Shown: piece by piece, positions 1 to 8,916 of the stretch | Layout of the letters: every line of letters begins with the position of its first letter | Numbering within the stretch: position 1 is the stretch's first letter | The notes under the pieces: model-generated | Seen by the model: only the letters and a program-made list of their open reading frames with translations | Told to the model about the DNA's origin: nothing | Database searches by the model: none | Made by a program: the position numbers and the translations under genes | Assembly (NCBI RefSeq): GCF_015207655.1 | Contig: NZ_JADEWN010000006.1 | Span: 1 to 64,000, forward strand | Reading direction: 5' to 3' | DNA from: Gloeocapsopsis crepidinum LEGE 06123 | Lineage (GTDB): Bacteria; Cyanobacteriota; Cyanobacteriia; Cyanobacteriales; Chroococcidiopsidaceae | Length of the DNA: 64,000 nucleotides

Positions 1-2311
1 GGTTTTCTAGGGCTTCTACAGCGTCGCCGACAGTGTGACAGGGTTGTTGTGTTTTTGTTGAGAGTAACTCGATTTCGGTTGCAGAGAGCTTTTGGCTAAG
101 ATCTGTGGTGAGAGGATCGAAATCTAGTCCCCAAGTTTGGGCGATTGCGCGAGTGAGTCCTATGCGATCGCTACTTGGCATGCGGGCGATCGCAACAATC
201 AAATCGCACAGTTGTCTTCCTTGCGGACACTGACCAAAAACGTGTAAACCATCGCGAATTTGGGATTCTTTCAGTTCACAGAGATAGCCATCAATGTTGC
301 TAATGCTTAATTGTTCATCACTCCCGACACCAAGATCGAGGTAGAGATTTTCTTGCAGAACTAAATTGAGAATGCGATCGCGAATTAGTGTTAACCGCGC
401 CGGATCTAAACTCTGCGCCTCATAATACTCATCTACCAATCCCTCTAACTGCTGCAAAGGTCCATACAATTCTGCACGAGTCAACGGCGGTGTCAGATGG
501 TCTAAAATCACAGCTTGAGCGCGACGCTTAGCTTGCGAGCCTTCACCAGGATCGTTCACAATAAACGGGTACAAATGTGGTAAAGCACCGAATGCTACCT
601 CAGGATAACAACTCTCCGACAAAGCCACACTCTTTCCTGGTAGCCACTCCAAATTGCCATGCTTCCCTACATGAACCACCGCATCAGCACCGAAACATTC
701 TCGTACCCAATAATAAAACGCCAAATAAGCATGAGTAGGCTCCAAATCAGGAGCATGATAATTCAAAGTTGGGTCAACATCATAACCCCGCCCTGGCTGA
801 ATTCCCACAAACACATTACCCAAACTAATCCCAGGAACCGCGATCGCTTCCTCTGTTCCTCTGTGATTCGTTTCCCCCCACCGCCCAGCAATCCCCTGTT
901 GCACCTCCAACGGCAAACTTGCAAAATACTCGCCATACTCCTGCCAACTCACGCTTTGCAACACCGAACGCAATTCCCTACCCTCAGGATCATTCGTCAC
1001 CCCACTCGTCAAGCGCTGCATCAACTCTTCCCCACTCTGCGGCGGATTTTTCACCTGATACCCAGCATCTTGCAAAGCCTGCAAAATCTCAACACAACTT
1101 GCCGGAGTATCCAACCCCACGCCATTCGCTAGACGCCCATCGCGATTCGGATAATTCGCCAAAATCAGCGCAATTCGTCGTTCGTGTGGTGGAGACAACC
1201 GCAACCGCACCCAACTCGCGGCTAAATCTGCAACAAAAGCAATGCGATCGCACCGTGGTTCATAAACAACAACATCCGTTTCTAAATCAGAATTCCACGT
1301 TTGCACAGCTTTAAACGAAACTGCACGGGTAATAATCCGCCCATCCACCTCTGGTAGTGCAACATTCATTGCCATATCGCGCGGTGAAAGCCCTTGAAAT
1401 TGGGCTTCCCAAACATCGACAGAACCACTACTCAAAATTGCCTGCAACACAGGAACATCTAGTTTTTCCCAAAAATCTAATTGCAGCGTTGCTTCTAATC
1501 GCGCTAGTGAAAAACTCGTTGTATTTAGCAATAGTTGAATTTGCGGTTCTTCTTTTGGTTGGAAATAAGAAATAAGCTCATCTTGCACCAAAAGGCGATC
1601 GCGCAAAGAAGACACAAAAATCGGTATAGGTTCTAAATTTCTTTCCCACAATGCTTGACAAAAAGCATCTATTACATTCAAATTACCCGCTAAATAATGC
1701 GCGCGATAAAATAAAATCCCTACTCTAGGCTTTTCCTCTGATCCCCAAGCCCTGATACCCGATCCCTCATAGAAACCCACACGCGGTATAACTTGAGGCT
1801 GCAGCGGATAATAGCTAGTTTCCAAACACGCATCGCAGACAAATTGCAAGCCATTGACAATGTTTTCTACACCGCCTTCACTAAAGTAGCGCCAGATTTG
1901 GTTAACAGCGGTTAAAGAAACTGTAGAATGTTCAATTAGATTAGGATCGAGAACATCGTCTCCAGGAATGACAATCAGCGATGCACCTGTACGCTGTACG
2001 GTTTCCTGTACCACTTCTAAGCCGTAAGCCCAGTAAGATTGTCCTCCAAGTAGCCGTAAAATAATAATTTGAGCTTTTTCTAATACTTCCTCTGCGTAGG
2101 TATCAATTGTCAGTTGTTGCTGCAGCTGTAATAAATTAGCAACCCGCAGTGCAGGAAACCCCACTGGTAGTTTCGAGATCGCGGCTGCTATGGTTTGAAT
2201 ATCAGTATCAGCAGCAGTTAGAAACACGATTGGTGCTGGAGTCTGCTCTAAAAAAATTACGCCTTCTGATTGAGGATTCCAACCTCCTGGTGTGGCATTA
2301 ATACGATGCAT
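1..2311 (-). CDS. cobN: Cobaltochelatase subunit CobN (partial, C-terminus outside window)
   Basis: Large subunit of the ATP-dependent cobaltochelatase that inserts cobalt into the corrin ring during cobalamin synthesis; soluble. Reading the minus strand from ATG at 2309-2311 gives one unbroken frame of about 770 residues running off the left edge, the N-terminal 55-60% of a family usually near 1250-1350 residues. Recognisable stretches are the start MHRINATPGGWNPQSEGVIF, HVGKHGNLEWLPGKS near residues 545-560, and VNDPGEGSQAKRR a little further on, all typical of the CobN/ChlH chelatase family. The N-terminal start matches cyanobacterial CobN better than ChlH. The cobalamin gene cbiD lies further along (19.0-20.1 kb). 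All plus-strand open frames under this stretch are antisense shadows. No cobalamin riboswitch was seen upstream. Confidence 0.95.
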   Translation of the reverse strand, partial: MHRINATPGGWNPQSEGVIFLEQTPAPIVFLTAADTDIQTIAAAISKLPVGFPALRVANLLQLQQQLTIDTYAEEVLEKAQIIILRLLGGQSYWAYGLEVVQETVQRTGASLIVIPGDDVLDPNLIEHSTVSLTAVNQIWRYFSEGGVENIVNGLQFVCDACLETSYYPLQPQVIPRVGFYEGSGIRAWGSEEKPRVGILFYRAHYLAGNLNVIDAFCQALWERNLEPIPIFVSSLRDRLLVQDELISYFQPKEEPQIQLLLNTTSFSLARLEATLQLDFWEKLDVPVLQAILSSGSVDVWEAQFQGLSPRDMAMNVALPEVDGRIITRAVSFKAVQTWNSDLETDVVVYEPRCDRIAFVADLAASWVRLRLSPPHERRIALILANYPNRDGRLANGVGLDTPASCVEILQALQDAGYQVKNPPQSGEELMQRLTSGVTNDPEGRELRSVLQSVSWQEYGEYFASLPLEVQQGIAGRWGETNHRGTEEAIAVPGISLGNVFVGIQPGRGYDVDPTLNYHAPDLEPTHAYLAFYYWVRECFGADAVVHVGKHGNLEWLPGKSVALSESCYPEVAFGALPHLYPFIVNDPGEGSQAKRRAQAVILDHLTPPLTRAELYGPLQQLEGLVDEYYEAQSLDPARLTLIRDRILNLVLQENLYLDLGVGSDEQLSISNIDGYLCELKESQIRDGLHVFGQCPQGRQLCDLIVAIARMPSSDRIGLTRAIAQTWGLDFDPLTTDLSQKLSATEIELLSTKTQQPCHTVGDAVEALEN

Positions 2312-2501
2312 AACGTTGTCTTATAAAATGCATAATGTAGTTTTATATCAGAGGTCAGAGGTCAGGATTAAAAGCTATTTGGAGAATGATTTTGAACCTT
2401 GATAATGTCTTAACCCTATTGACCATTGCTAGATAACTTGCAACAGGAAGAAAAGCTGCCGTGGAGAGCAATTTAGCCAAGATTTAATTAAACCTTAGAG
2501 T

Positions 2502-4460
2502 ATGTTCCATCCTGAAGATTTGAGCTTTCATGGCACTTTGCCTTTGGCAATTTTTGAGCAACTCAGGCAGTTGTTGCATCAGATGGCTCAAGTCGCAGAA
2601 ACAGAAGCTGTGGTGCTGACACAAGACATTCTCTTATCAATTCCTGTTTCTCAGAAGAAGCAGCAATTTATCGTCATCATATCTCAGGGATTTAGTGCGC
2701 TGCTTTTGGGATCTCAAGAGGAACCTGAAAAACCAAACCTTCACAATTCAGTCAAGATGAAAGACTTTAACGATGCTGGAGATTCATCACTACCTAGCGA
2801 ATTTTTACTATCTGCTCAGCAAGAGTCTTCAATTGATGCCACTTTAACATTTGATCAAGATGAGATCGCTCGTTTCTTGCAAAAACTGGGCAGTACTCTT
2901 CAGCACGATTCCCAAGCTTACCAAACTCTGGCTCAGTACTGTCAAAGCTTGCAACCAAATGATGCTAAGTTGCAAAGTTACTTTTCGCTCTTACTATTAT
3001 CTATCTTTACTGAAGAGAAGGCGATCGCACCGCAAACTGAATATCCTTACGTATCTGTCTGTCAACCTGTAGAAAATGCTCTCAAAGAGCAGATTTCTCA
3101 CGAACGGTTGTTAAACCAACTCACAAATCAAATTCGTCAAAGTTTAGATTTATCAGTCATTCTTTCTACAGCAGTTAATCATGTCCGTGATTTTCTGCAA
3201 TTAGATCGCTTAATAATTTATCAGTTTGAACGAGATAGCGCTCGCGACTCGGATAGCCATCAGGAAGGAACTGCTTCATCACAGGTGCTGCACCATAGCA
3301 ATACCTGGCAACATTCTGGGTGTGTGGTGTATGAAGCCCGTGCAGCAGAATCAATCCCCTCTATGTTGAACTACCGCGAAGCAGGTTGTTTTATACCAAG
3401 TTCGCAATGTTGGGATAAGTATCGTAAAGGCTTTACCCTTGCCGTAGACAATATAGAAAAGACATACATTTTGTCACAGTGTCTTTTAGAGTTTTTGCGC
3501 GAGAGCCAAGTAAGGGCAAAGCTAGCAGCACCAATAGTCTTTCAAGAGAAGCTGTGGGGTTTACTCATCGCGCATCAATGTAGCGATCGCAACTGGCGCA
3601 ACAGTGAAAAAAATTTATTACAACGAATTGCCGAACAACTGGCGATCGCTATTCACCAAGCCGAGTTAATGCAATCTTTAACACGAGAAAAGCAATTACT
3701 CGAACAACGAGTCTCAGAACGTACCCAAGCCCTCCAAGATGCTTTAATCGCTGCGCAGGCTGCAAATCGTGCGAAAAGCGAATTTCTGGCGACGATGAGT
3801 CACGAATTGCGATCGCCACTGACAAGTATTATCGGATTATCCGCGACACTATTACGCTGGCCATTGGGTAAATTAACCGAGCGTCAGAGTCAATATTTAC
3901 AAACTATCCACAATAGCGGCGAACATTTACTAGTTCTGATCAATGATATTTTGACATTATCAGAGGTCGAAGCAGGCAAAGCAATTTTAGACAGAAGCGA
4001 GTTTTCCTTGAGATCAATTGCTGAAACTAGCTTGCAATCTTTCATTAGTGTTGCAGCACAGCAAGCTGTTGACCTTAATTTAGATTTGAGAATTGATGCG
4101 TCATGCGATCGCATCACCGCAGATCTTAAGCGCGTGCAACAAATTCTGTGGAATCTTTTAAGTAATGCGGTAAAATTTACTCCAGCTGGAGGACAAGTCA
4201 CATTACGGGCTTGGCTAGAGCAAAACACGGCAGTCTTTCAGGTTGAAGACACAGGCATTGGTATTCCAGAAGAACAGTTATCGCTACTATTTGAGAAATT
4301 TCAGCAGCTAGATACACCCTACTGTCGCCAATATGAAGGAACAGGGCTTGGTTTAGCCCTTACCAAACACTTAGTAGAACTGCATCAAGGGCGCATTGAA
4401 GTCGAATCGGTTGTAGGTAATGGTTCAGTTTTCACAGTTTGGTTGCCAGTGAGTGGCTAG
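2502..4460 (+). CDS. GAF sensor histidine kinase with cyanobacteriochrome-like GAF
   Basis: Two-component sensor kinase, 652 residues, no membrane segment, so probably cytoplasmic. An uncharacterised N-terminal part (about 1-195) is followed by a GAF domain (205-390), a short coiled coil (390-425), HisKA with phospho-acceptor His434 in SHELRSP, and HATPase with N-box NLLSNAVKF (about 550), G1 DTGIGIP and G2 GTGLGLAL. The GAF is close to bilin-binding cyanobacteriochrome GAFs: it keeps LWGLLIAHQC, has Cys327 at the canonical chromophore position and Cys296-Phe297 at the place of the second Cys of the DXCF class. The canonical His is Leu328 and the DXCF Asp is Ala294. Whether it binds a bilin is open. 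No response regulator is adjacent; nanE follows 39 bp downstream. Confidence 0.9.
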   Translation: MFHPEDLSFHGTLPLAIFEQLRQLLHQMAQVAETEAVVLTQDILLSIPVSQKKQQFIVIISQGFSALLLGSQEEPEKPNLHNSVKMKDFNDAGDSSLPSEFLLSAQQESSIDATLTFDQDEIARFLQKLGSTLQHDSQAYQTLAQYCQSLQPNDAKLQSYFSLLLLSIFTEEKAIAPQTEYPYVSVCQPVENALKEQISHERLLNQLTNQIRQSLDLSVILSTAVNHVRDFLQLDRLIIYQFERDSARDSDSHQEGTASSQVLHHSNTWQHSGCVVYEARAAESIPSMLNYREAGCFIPSSQCWDKYRKGFTLAVDNIEKTYILSQCLLEFLRESQVRAKLAAPIVFQEKLWGLLIAHQCSDRNWRNSEKNLLQRIAEQLAIAIHQAELMQSLTREKQLLEQRVSERTQALQDALIAAQAANRAKSEFLATMSHELRSPLTSIIGLSATLLRWPLGKLTERQSQYLQTIHNSGEHLLVLINDILTLSEVEAGKAILDRSEFSLRSIAETSLQSFISVAAQQAVDLNLDLRIDASCDRITADLKRVQQILWNLLSNAVKFTPAGGQVTLRAWLEQNTAVFQVEDTGIGIPEEQLSLLFEKFQQLDTPYCRQYEGTGLGLALTKHLVELHQGRIEVESVVGNGSVFTVWLPVSG

Positions 4461-4499
4461 CTGCTAGTGGCTAGATGTTAGATTTTTTAGAAGTATAAT

Positions 4500-5189
4500 A
4501 TGATACATGAGTTTAACAGTGTAGTTGCAAAGCTTAAGCAAGGTTTAATTGTTTCGTGTCAAGCTCCGGTTGACTCACCGTTGCATGAGCCGATGGTAAT
4601 TGCGGCGATCGCTCAGGCGGCTACGAATCAAGGAGCCGTAGGTGTCAGAATTGATACACCTGAACACATTAGTGCAGTAAGACAGCGCTGTACAGTACCT
4701 ATTATTGGGCTATGGAAACAACAAATACCAGGCTACGACGTGTATATTACGCCGCAGTTCCACCATGCAGTAGCGATCGCCCAAGCTGGAGCAGATATTA
4801 TTGCCATTGACGCCACGCAACGCCAACGCCCAGAGGGAGAAACTCTGACTTCCTTAATTGAACAAATTCATCAAGAACTTGGCAAACCTGTGATGGCAGA
4901 TGTCGATACGATGGAAGCGGCGATCGCTTCTGTCACTGCGGGTGCAGATCTTGTGGGAACGACTCTCTACGGCTACACAAGTGAAACTACACATTTATCT
5001 CCTCCTGGCTTTGAACTCCTGACACAAATGGTAGAAAAACTCGCAGTTCCAGCAATTTGTGAAGGCGGTATTTCTTCTCCCCGAATGGCACGTCAAGCAC
5101 TCGATTTAGGAGCCTACGCTGTAGTTGTCGGTACAGCCATTACTGGAATCGATTCTTTAGTGAAGGCATATCGATCCGCGATCAGCTAG
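4500..5189 (+). CDS. nanE: N-acylglucosamine-6-phosphate 2-epimerase (NanE family)
   Basis: Predicted to interconvert N-acetylmannosamine-6-phosphate and N-acetylglucosamine-6-phosphate. The 229 residues match the usual size and show the TIM-barrel pattern of the family: GLIVSCQAPVDSPLHEP at the N-terminus, GADIIAIDAT (about residues 97-106), VMADVDT (about 135-141), GADLVGTTLYGYT (about 154-166), CEGGIS and ALDLGAYAVVVGTAIT near the end. It follows the kinase gene by 39 bp and may be co-transcribed, but the two share no obvious job. No sialic-acid lyase, kinase or transporter lies nearby, so a role in amino-sugar or cell-wall turnover is more likely than sialate catabolism (inference). Confidence 0.93.
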   Translation: MIHEFNSVVAKLKQGLIVSCQAPVDSPLHEPMVIAAIAQAATNQGAVGVRIDTPEHISAVRQRCTVPIIGLWKQQIPGYDVYITPQFHHAVAIAQAGADIIAIDATQRQRPEGETLTSLIEQIHQELGKPVMADVDTMEAAIASVTAGADLVGTTLYGYTSETTHLSPPGFELLTQMVEKLAVPAICEGGISSPRMARQALDLGAYAVVVGTAITGIDSLVKAYRSAIS

Positions 5190-5197
5190 TGATTAGT

Positions 5198-5293
5198 TAT
5201 GAGTTTTGAGTTATGAGTTTTGAATCTTAAAGATTTTTGGAAAGCGCTCATAGTTGGGAGGCAATTATTTTGAGTTTTGAATTTTGGGTTAGA
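5198..5293. repeat. Degenerate TTTTGAG/GTTATGA heptamer repeats
   Basis: The spacer between two converging genes is made mostly of imperfect heptamers (gagttttgagttatgag, ttttgagttttgaatttt). The same sequence style recurs at 28.84-28.88 kb, 33.3-33.4 kb, 41.7 kb and 63.7-63.85 kb, as is common for short tandem repeats in filamentous and unicellular cyanobacteria. No gene or promoter is visible in it. Confidence 0.7.
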
Positions 5294-5319
5294 AGAATTT
5301 TCTTAACTCAACACTAAAT

Positions 5320-6234
5320 TCATGCTTGTCGTTTCAAAATCACCATATTTTCTCCGACAACTGGGCTACGTGCGAGTAAACTTCCTTGGGGATCGACAAC
5401 TTCTAAGTAAATAAAATCGAGTTCCTTGGCTCGCTGAAACATTTGTGCGGTTAATTTGTCTTGTTGTGATGGCTCTAGATTGTACCAATCAGTCTTTAAT
5501 TTCACAGTGAGACTATTAGCCGGAAAATTAACTTGAAGCGATTGAATCATACCATCACCATAGCGATCGCTAACTTCTGCAACTTGCTTTTCAATTGCTG
5601 CAATCAAACTCTGTTCAGGTGTGGGTTCGATAACAGGTAGCATAGGTTCGATAATTGGCTCAGAAGGTGCTGTTTCTGAGGGGACAGGTGAAGGAATTTC
5701 TGCAACTGCTTGCGGTGGTTCTGGTGCAACTAATTCTGATGGCGCAGGTATTAGCAGAGGTTCTTCTTGTGGTGGTTCTGTAACTGGTTGTGGCGCTTCT
5801 GCAACTGCTTGCGGTGGTATGGTTGGCTCAGGTTCTTCTTGTGGTGGTTCTGGTTCCTCTTGAATAAGTACTGGTGGTACCTCCGCGACTTCTGGCGGTG
5901 GTGACTTCGGTGCTAAGAAAAAGACTGTTGTTCCTACTACAATGACAACAATTCCAGCAATAATACCCGTCAGTGCTGTATCTGATAGTGAAGCATTTCC
6001 AGGTAAGAAATTACGAATTCCAGCTAAAAATTTACTCCATCCGCGTTGCAGTTGCTTCCAGAATGGCGTAGTGGGTACTGTTGGTTCAGTTTCAAGCTTT
6101 GTTACTAATTTTTCTAAGACATTAATTGTCCCACGCAGCACTCTCACACTCTGCTTTTTCACGAACCCTAGATTGGAAGTGACTTGTTCTTGTGGTTGAG
6201 ACGATGGCGGTTGTGGATTGGGTGTTTGTGACAT
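5320..6234 (-). CDS. Single-pass membrane protein with long Pro/Glu-rich linker
   Basis: I do not recognise a named family. The 304-residue protein has a Pro/Gln-rich N-terminal tail, a cytoplasmic stretch of about 80 residues, one hydrophobic segment (ALTGIIAGIVVIVVGTTVFF, about residues 88-108), then about 105 residues dominated by PEP, PPQEEP and PQAV repeats, and a compact C-terminal domain of about 100 residues (from IAAIEKQVAEVSDRYG to the end). The layout suggests a domain held away from the membrane on an extended, negatively charged linker, as in envelope-spanning or cell-wall-associated proteins. ATG at 6232-6234 is preferred over the in-frame GTG one codon upstream. The Gly/Ser-rich plus-strand frames beneath it are antisense to the Pro-rich linker. 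Confidence 0.8.
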   Translation of the reverse strand: MSQTPNPQPPSSQPQEQVTSNLGFVKKQSVRVLRGTINVLEKLVTKLETEPTVPTTPFWKQLQRGWSKFLAGIRNFLPGNASLSDTALTGIIAGIVVIVVGTTVFFLAPKSPPPEVAEVPPVLIQEEPEPPQEEPEPTIPPQAVAEAPQPVTEPPQEEPLLIPAPSELVAPEPPQAVAEIPSPVPSETAPSEPIIEPMLPVIEPTPEQSLIAAIEKQVAEVSDRYGDGMIQSLQVNFPANSLTVKLKTDWYNLEPSQQDKLTAQMFQRAKELDFIYLEVVDPQGSLLARSPVVGENMVILKRQA

Positions 6235-6344
6235 CACTCGCTACTAAGGCAGTAGATTACACATCAATTAAGTTTCATTCTGACGTTGCTGCCTACTCAG
6301 CCTTAATCTATCATTGTGAGGTTTGATTCCCCAAAGGTGTGATT

Positions 6345-7268
6345 ATGCCTCTCAAACGTCGTCAGTTTGTATTTTTCAGTGGTGTTGGTGGTTTCGGTTT
6401 GGCTTTGCTAGGTAAAATGCAGAGTCACAGCAGCGAATACACTTCGTGTAGGCTTCGCCAACGCACTTCTGATTTCAACTTAGTGTCTCAAGCTCAACCA
6501 CTCACATCCGAACCAATTTTACGATTTGTTTCATTAGCCGACACAGGAACTGGTGCCAAAGGGCAATATGCTGTTGCGCAAGCAATGACACAACATCACA
6601 AACAAAATGCTTTTGACTTAGCCATTTTAGCTGGAGACAATATTTATAACGATGGAGAAATTGAGAAAATAGGTGCAGTTTTTGAACGTCCTTATGAACC
6701 CTTGTTACAACAAGGCGTTAAGTTTCGTGCTTGTCTAGGAAATCACGATATTCGTACTGCCAATGGCGATCCTCAAGTCAAATATCCAGGATTTAATATG
6801 CAAGGACGCTACTACACTTTCCGGCATGATGCAGTGCAATTCTTTGCTTTAGACACCAATAAAAATGCTGATTGGAAATTGCAATTACCTTGGCTAGAAA
6901 CTGAACTGAGCCGCAGTGATGCAGCTTGGAAAGTTGTTTTTGGACACGATCCAATTTATTCTTCTGGTCATTACGGCACAAATCAAGAATTCATCAAAAA
7001 CTTAACTCCACTATTTCAAAAATACAATGTGCAGTTATATATCAATGGACACGATCACAATTACGAACGTACTCGTGCAATCAATGGTACAATGTATTTA
7101 ACTTGTGGAGCAGGTGCTGGAGTGCGCCCAGTAGGACGTTCAGAATGGACAAAACATTCTGCTGAAAAATTAAGTTTTGCTGCTTATGAAGTGTATCGCG
7201 ATCGCATCGAAATTTCTGCTATCGATACCAAGCATCAGGTTTTTGATAAAGGTATAGTTCAATTGTAA
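6345..7268 (+). CDS. Tat-exported metallophosphoesterase (purple acid phosphatase type)
   Basis: Secreted phosphatase-like enzyme with a dinuclear metal centre. The metallophosphoesterase motifs occur in order: ADTGTG (metal Asp), LAGDNIYNDG, CLGNHD, a VFGHDPIYSSGHYG segment and INGHDHNYER. About 307 residues. The N-terminus carries a twin Arg in KRRQFVFFSGVGGFGLALLG followed by a hydrophobic stretch, which indicates Tat export. ATG at 6345 with AAAGG seven bases upstream is preferred over GTG at 6339. Residues 32-40 (CRLRQRTSD region) are encoded by a palindromic repeat-like stretch, described separately. Substrate unknown; phosphate scavenging is the obvious guess. Confidence 0.9.
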   Translation: MPLKRRQFVFFSGVGGFGLALLGKMQSHSSEYTSCRLRQRTSDFNLVSQAQPLTSEPILRFVSLADTGTGAKGQYAVAQAMTQHHKQNAFDLAILAGDNIYNDGEIEKIGAVFERPYEPLLQQGVKFRACLGNHDIRTANGDPQVKYPGFNMQGRYYTFRHDAVQFFALDTNKNADWKLQLPWLETELSRSDAAWKVVFGHDPIYSSGHYGTNQEFIKNLTPLFQKYNVQLYINGHDHNYERTRAINGTMYLTCGAGAGVRPVGRSEWTKHSAEKLSFAAYEVYRDRIEISAIDTKHQVFDKGIVQL

Positions 7269-7340
7269 GCACAGAAGCATTTTTATTAGATATTTTGGGA
7301 ACTATAAAGGGTATGAGAATGATAATTAGTTGAGAGTAAA

Positions 7341-7604
7341 GTGTCCCAAGGAGCCAAAGCAAATACATCCGGTAATGTTTTAGAAAAAACTGTTGAAGGA
7401 ACTTTACTAGATCGCGGATATATTCCTACTTGCTATCCAGAACCAACTATTATATTAATTGATGGTGGAGGCATGAAGCCTGGAGCTATTTCTTAGTTAA
7501 AAGCACAAACAAGTTGTTGGTTTGAATCAAAATCTACTTGCAGTTCATACTTTAGTCATACTTTAGCAAGCTTTGTTGCATGGGCTAATAAAAATATCTG
7601 TTAG
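7341..7604 (+). pseudogene. Remnant of a type II restriction endonuclease
   Basis: A GTG start gives SQGAKANTSGNVLEKTVEG, LLDRGY and then TIILIDGGGMKPGAIS before an in-frame TAG at 7494-7496. The next bases read LKAQT, then continue in another frame as QVVGLNQNLLAVHTL, and return to the first frame as ASFVAWANKNI just before the stop at 7602-7604. These pieces look like the start and end of a PD-(D/E)XK-type restriction enzyme. The central part, expected to hold the catalytic Asp and Glu/Lys, is missing between PTCYPEP and TIILIDGG. So there is one nonsense codon, two frameshifts and a large internal deletion. It converges on the dam gene and overlaps its stop codon, as expected of a former restriction-modification pair. 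Confidence 0.75.
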
Positions 7605-8431
7605 ATAGTAATTAATACTTCTGAAATTTTACCCCGCTTGTTAGCATTTGAGTTAATTGCTCTAGCAGCCTTGATTTCATATATTTTGAAATCTTTGTAG
7701 AGTTCTCTTATAAAAGGACAATCCGAGTTAGATTGCATCACTTTTACTCCTCTTTGAGCTAACTCTACACATACATCTTTCAATTTAATCTGATCGTCTT
7801 TATTAAAAGGATCGCGACTGTAAGCAGTAAAGTTGCTAGTATCACTTAGAGGATAATAAGGAGGATCGAAGTACACAAAATCTGTATGATTTTTAGCATA
7901 GTTCAAAACTGCTTCAAACGGTTTTACTTCTACTTGAGCAACTTGTAGTGCTTTCGCTACAACACGCAGTAATTCTGAATTACAAATCTGCGGATTTTTA
8001 TACTTCCCTATTGGCACATTAAATTCACCTTTAGAATTTTCACGGTATAAACCATTGAAGCAAGTTTTATTTAAATAAATTAACCGCGCGGCTCGCTCTA
8101 CAGAATTGTCTGTATTATAAGAGCGCATATAGTAGTAATATTCCTTATTATGTTTTTTTTGATATTGTTCTAATAAAGAAATAACGGCTTCAACATCGTG
8201 TTTTATGCATAAGTATGTATTAATTAACTCAGGATTAATGTCTGAGAGGTCTGCATAACTAAGTGAATAATTATTATATAAGTAGAAAAATACTGCTCCA
8301 CCACCTAAAAAAGGCTCATAGTAATTATTAATTTTCTGTGGAAATAAAGAAGTATATTGCTGAATTAACTTACTTTTTCCACCTGCCCATTTCAGAAAGG
8401 GTTTTGGATAGCTAGATTCTTGATTCAACAT
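7601..8431 (-). CDS. dam: DNA adenine N6-methyltransferase (Dam family, D12 class)
   Basis: Transfers a methyl group from S-adenosylmethionine to adenine N6 in DNA. At 276 residues it has family-typical length and motifs: FLKWAGGKSKLI (residues 12-23), the SAM-binding FLGGGAVFF (41-49) and the catalytic DPPY (189-192), with SNFTAYS following. The family usually methylates GATC, which lies at the centre of the HIP1 repeat abundant here, but this sequence alone does not prove the specificity. The converging restriction-enzyme remnant indicates that it began as the methylase of a restriction-modification system and is now solitary. About 220 bp without a gene precede its start. It appears intact. 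Confidence 0.93.
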   Translation of the reverse strand: MLNQESSYPKPFLKWAGGKSKLIQQYTSLFPQKINNYYEPFLGGGAVFFYLYNNYSLSYADLSDINPELINTYLCIKHDVEAVISLLEQYQKKHNKEYYYYMRSYNTDNSVERAARLIYLNKTCFNGLYRENSKGEFNVPIGKYKNPQICNSELLRVVAKALQVAQVEVKPFEAVLNYAKNHTDFVYFDPPYYPLSDTSNFTAYSRDPFNKDDQIKLKDVCVELAQRGVKVMQSNSDCPFIRELYKDFKIYEIKAARAINSNANKRGKISEVLITI

Positions 8432-8653
8432 TAATAAAAACGCATTTTAAATATTAAAGACAAAATTAAATTTGAGAAATATTTTAATAAGTTCATATTA
8501 TAATGCCGGTAATAGAACAATCACAGGTATTTTTCTTTTTCCATTCTCTGTGTCGGGAGTGGGTCGTTAAAAGAAGTCTTCATAATTAAATCTGATTGTC
8601 ATATAATATTAATCAAATAAGAAACCTATCAAAATTTACCTCAATAACACAAG

Positions 8654-8860
8654 ATGTTTGATGGATTTTGGCAAAACATCTCGCGCTACCCTCGTTATTT
8701 TATTACTATTATCCTGGGTATCTTTTTAAACGCATTTGCACCACTAGCGCCACTATTCAAGCGTCCAGTCACAGCGATCGCACTTATTGGTGTATTGATT
8801 GGGACGATTGTTTTTGTCACATTTACGCTGCGTGCCATGCTAGGGATAGATCCGATTTAA
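8654..8860 (+). CDS. DUF751 family small membrane protein (Ycf33-like)
   Basis: The 68-residue protein starts MFDGFWQNISRYPRYFITI and has two hydrophobic segments (about residues 15-32 and 42-62) separated by LAPLFKRPVTA. This matches the cyanobacterial/plastid DUF751 (Ycf33) family in length and layout. It lies 56 bp upstream of rbfA on the same strand, a neighbourhood I recall from other cyanobacteria, so the two may be co-transcribed. Function not established. Confidence 0.85.
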   Translation: MFDGFWQNISRYPRYFITIILGIFLNAFAPLAPLFKRPVTAIALIGVLIGTIVFVTFTLRAMLGIDPI

Positions 8861-8916
8861 GCGAGAGCGAGAAAGAATAGGTTAAAGACAACATATAGTG
8901 AGGAAGTAGAACAGAA

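Noticed and set aside
659-1575. Plus-strand open frames at 659-1132, 919-1314 and 1357-1575
   Set aside because: They are antisense to cobN, whose minus-strand frame is continuous and carries clear family motifs.
2312-2501. Cobalamin riboswitch near cobN
   Set aside because: No B12-box-like sequence or suitable stems were seen in the 190 bp upstream.
4500-5189. Sialic acid catabolism locus
   Set aside because: Only nanE is present; no nanA, nanK or transporter nearby.
5621-5863. Gly/Ser-rich open frame on the plus strand
   Set aside because: Antisense reading of the Pro/Glu-rich linker of the membrane protein at 5320-6234; low complexity only.
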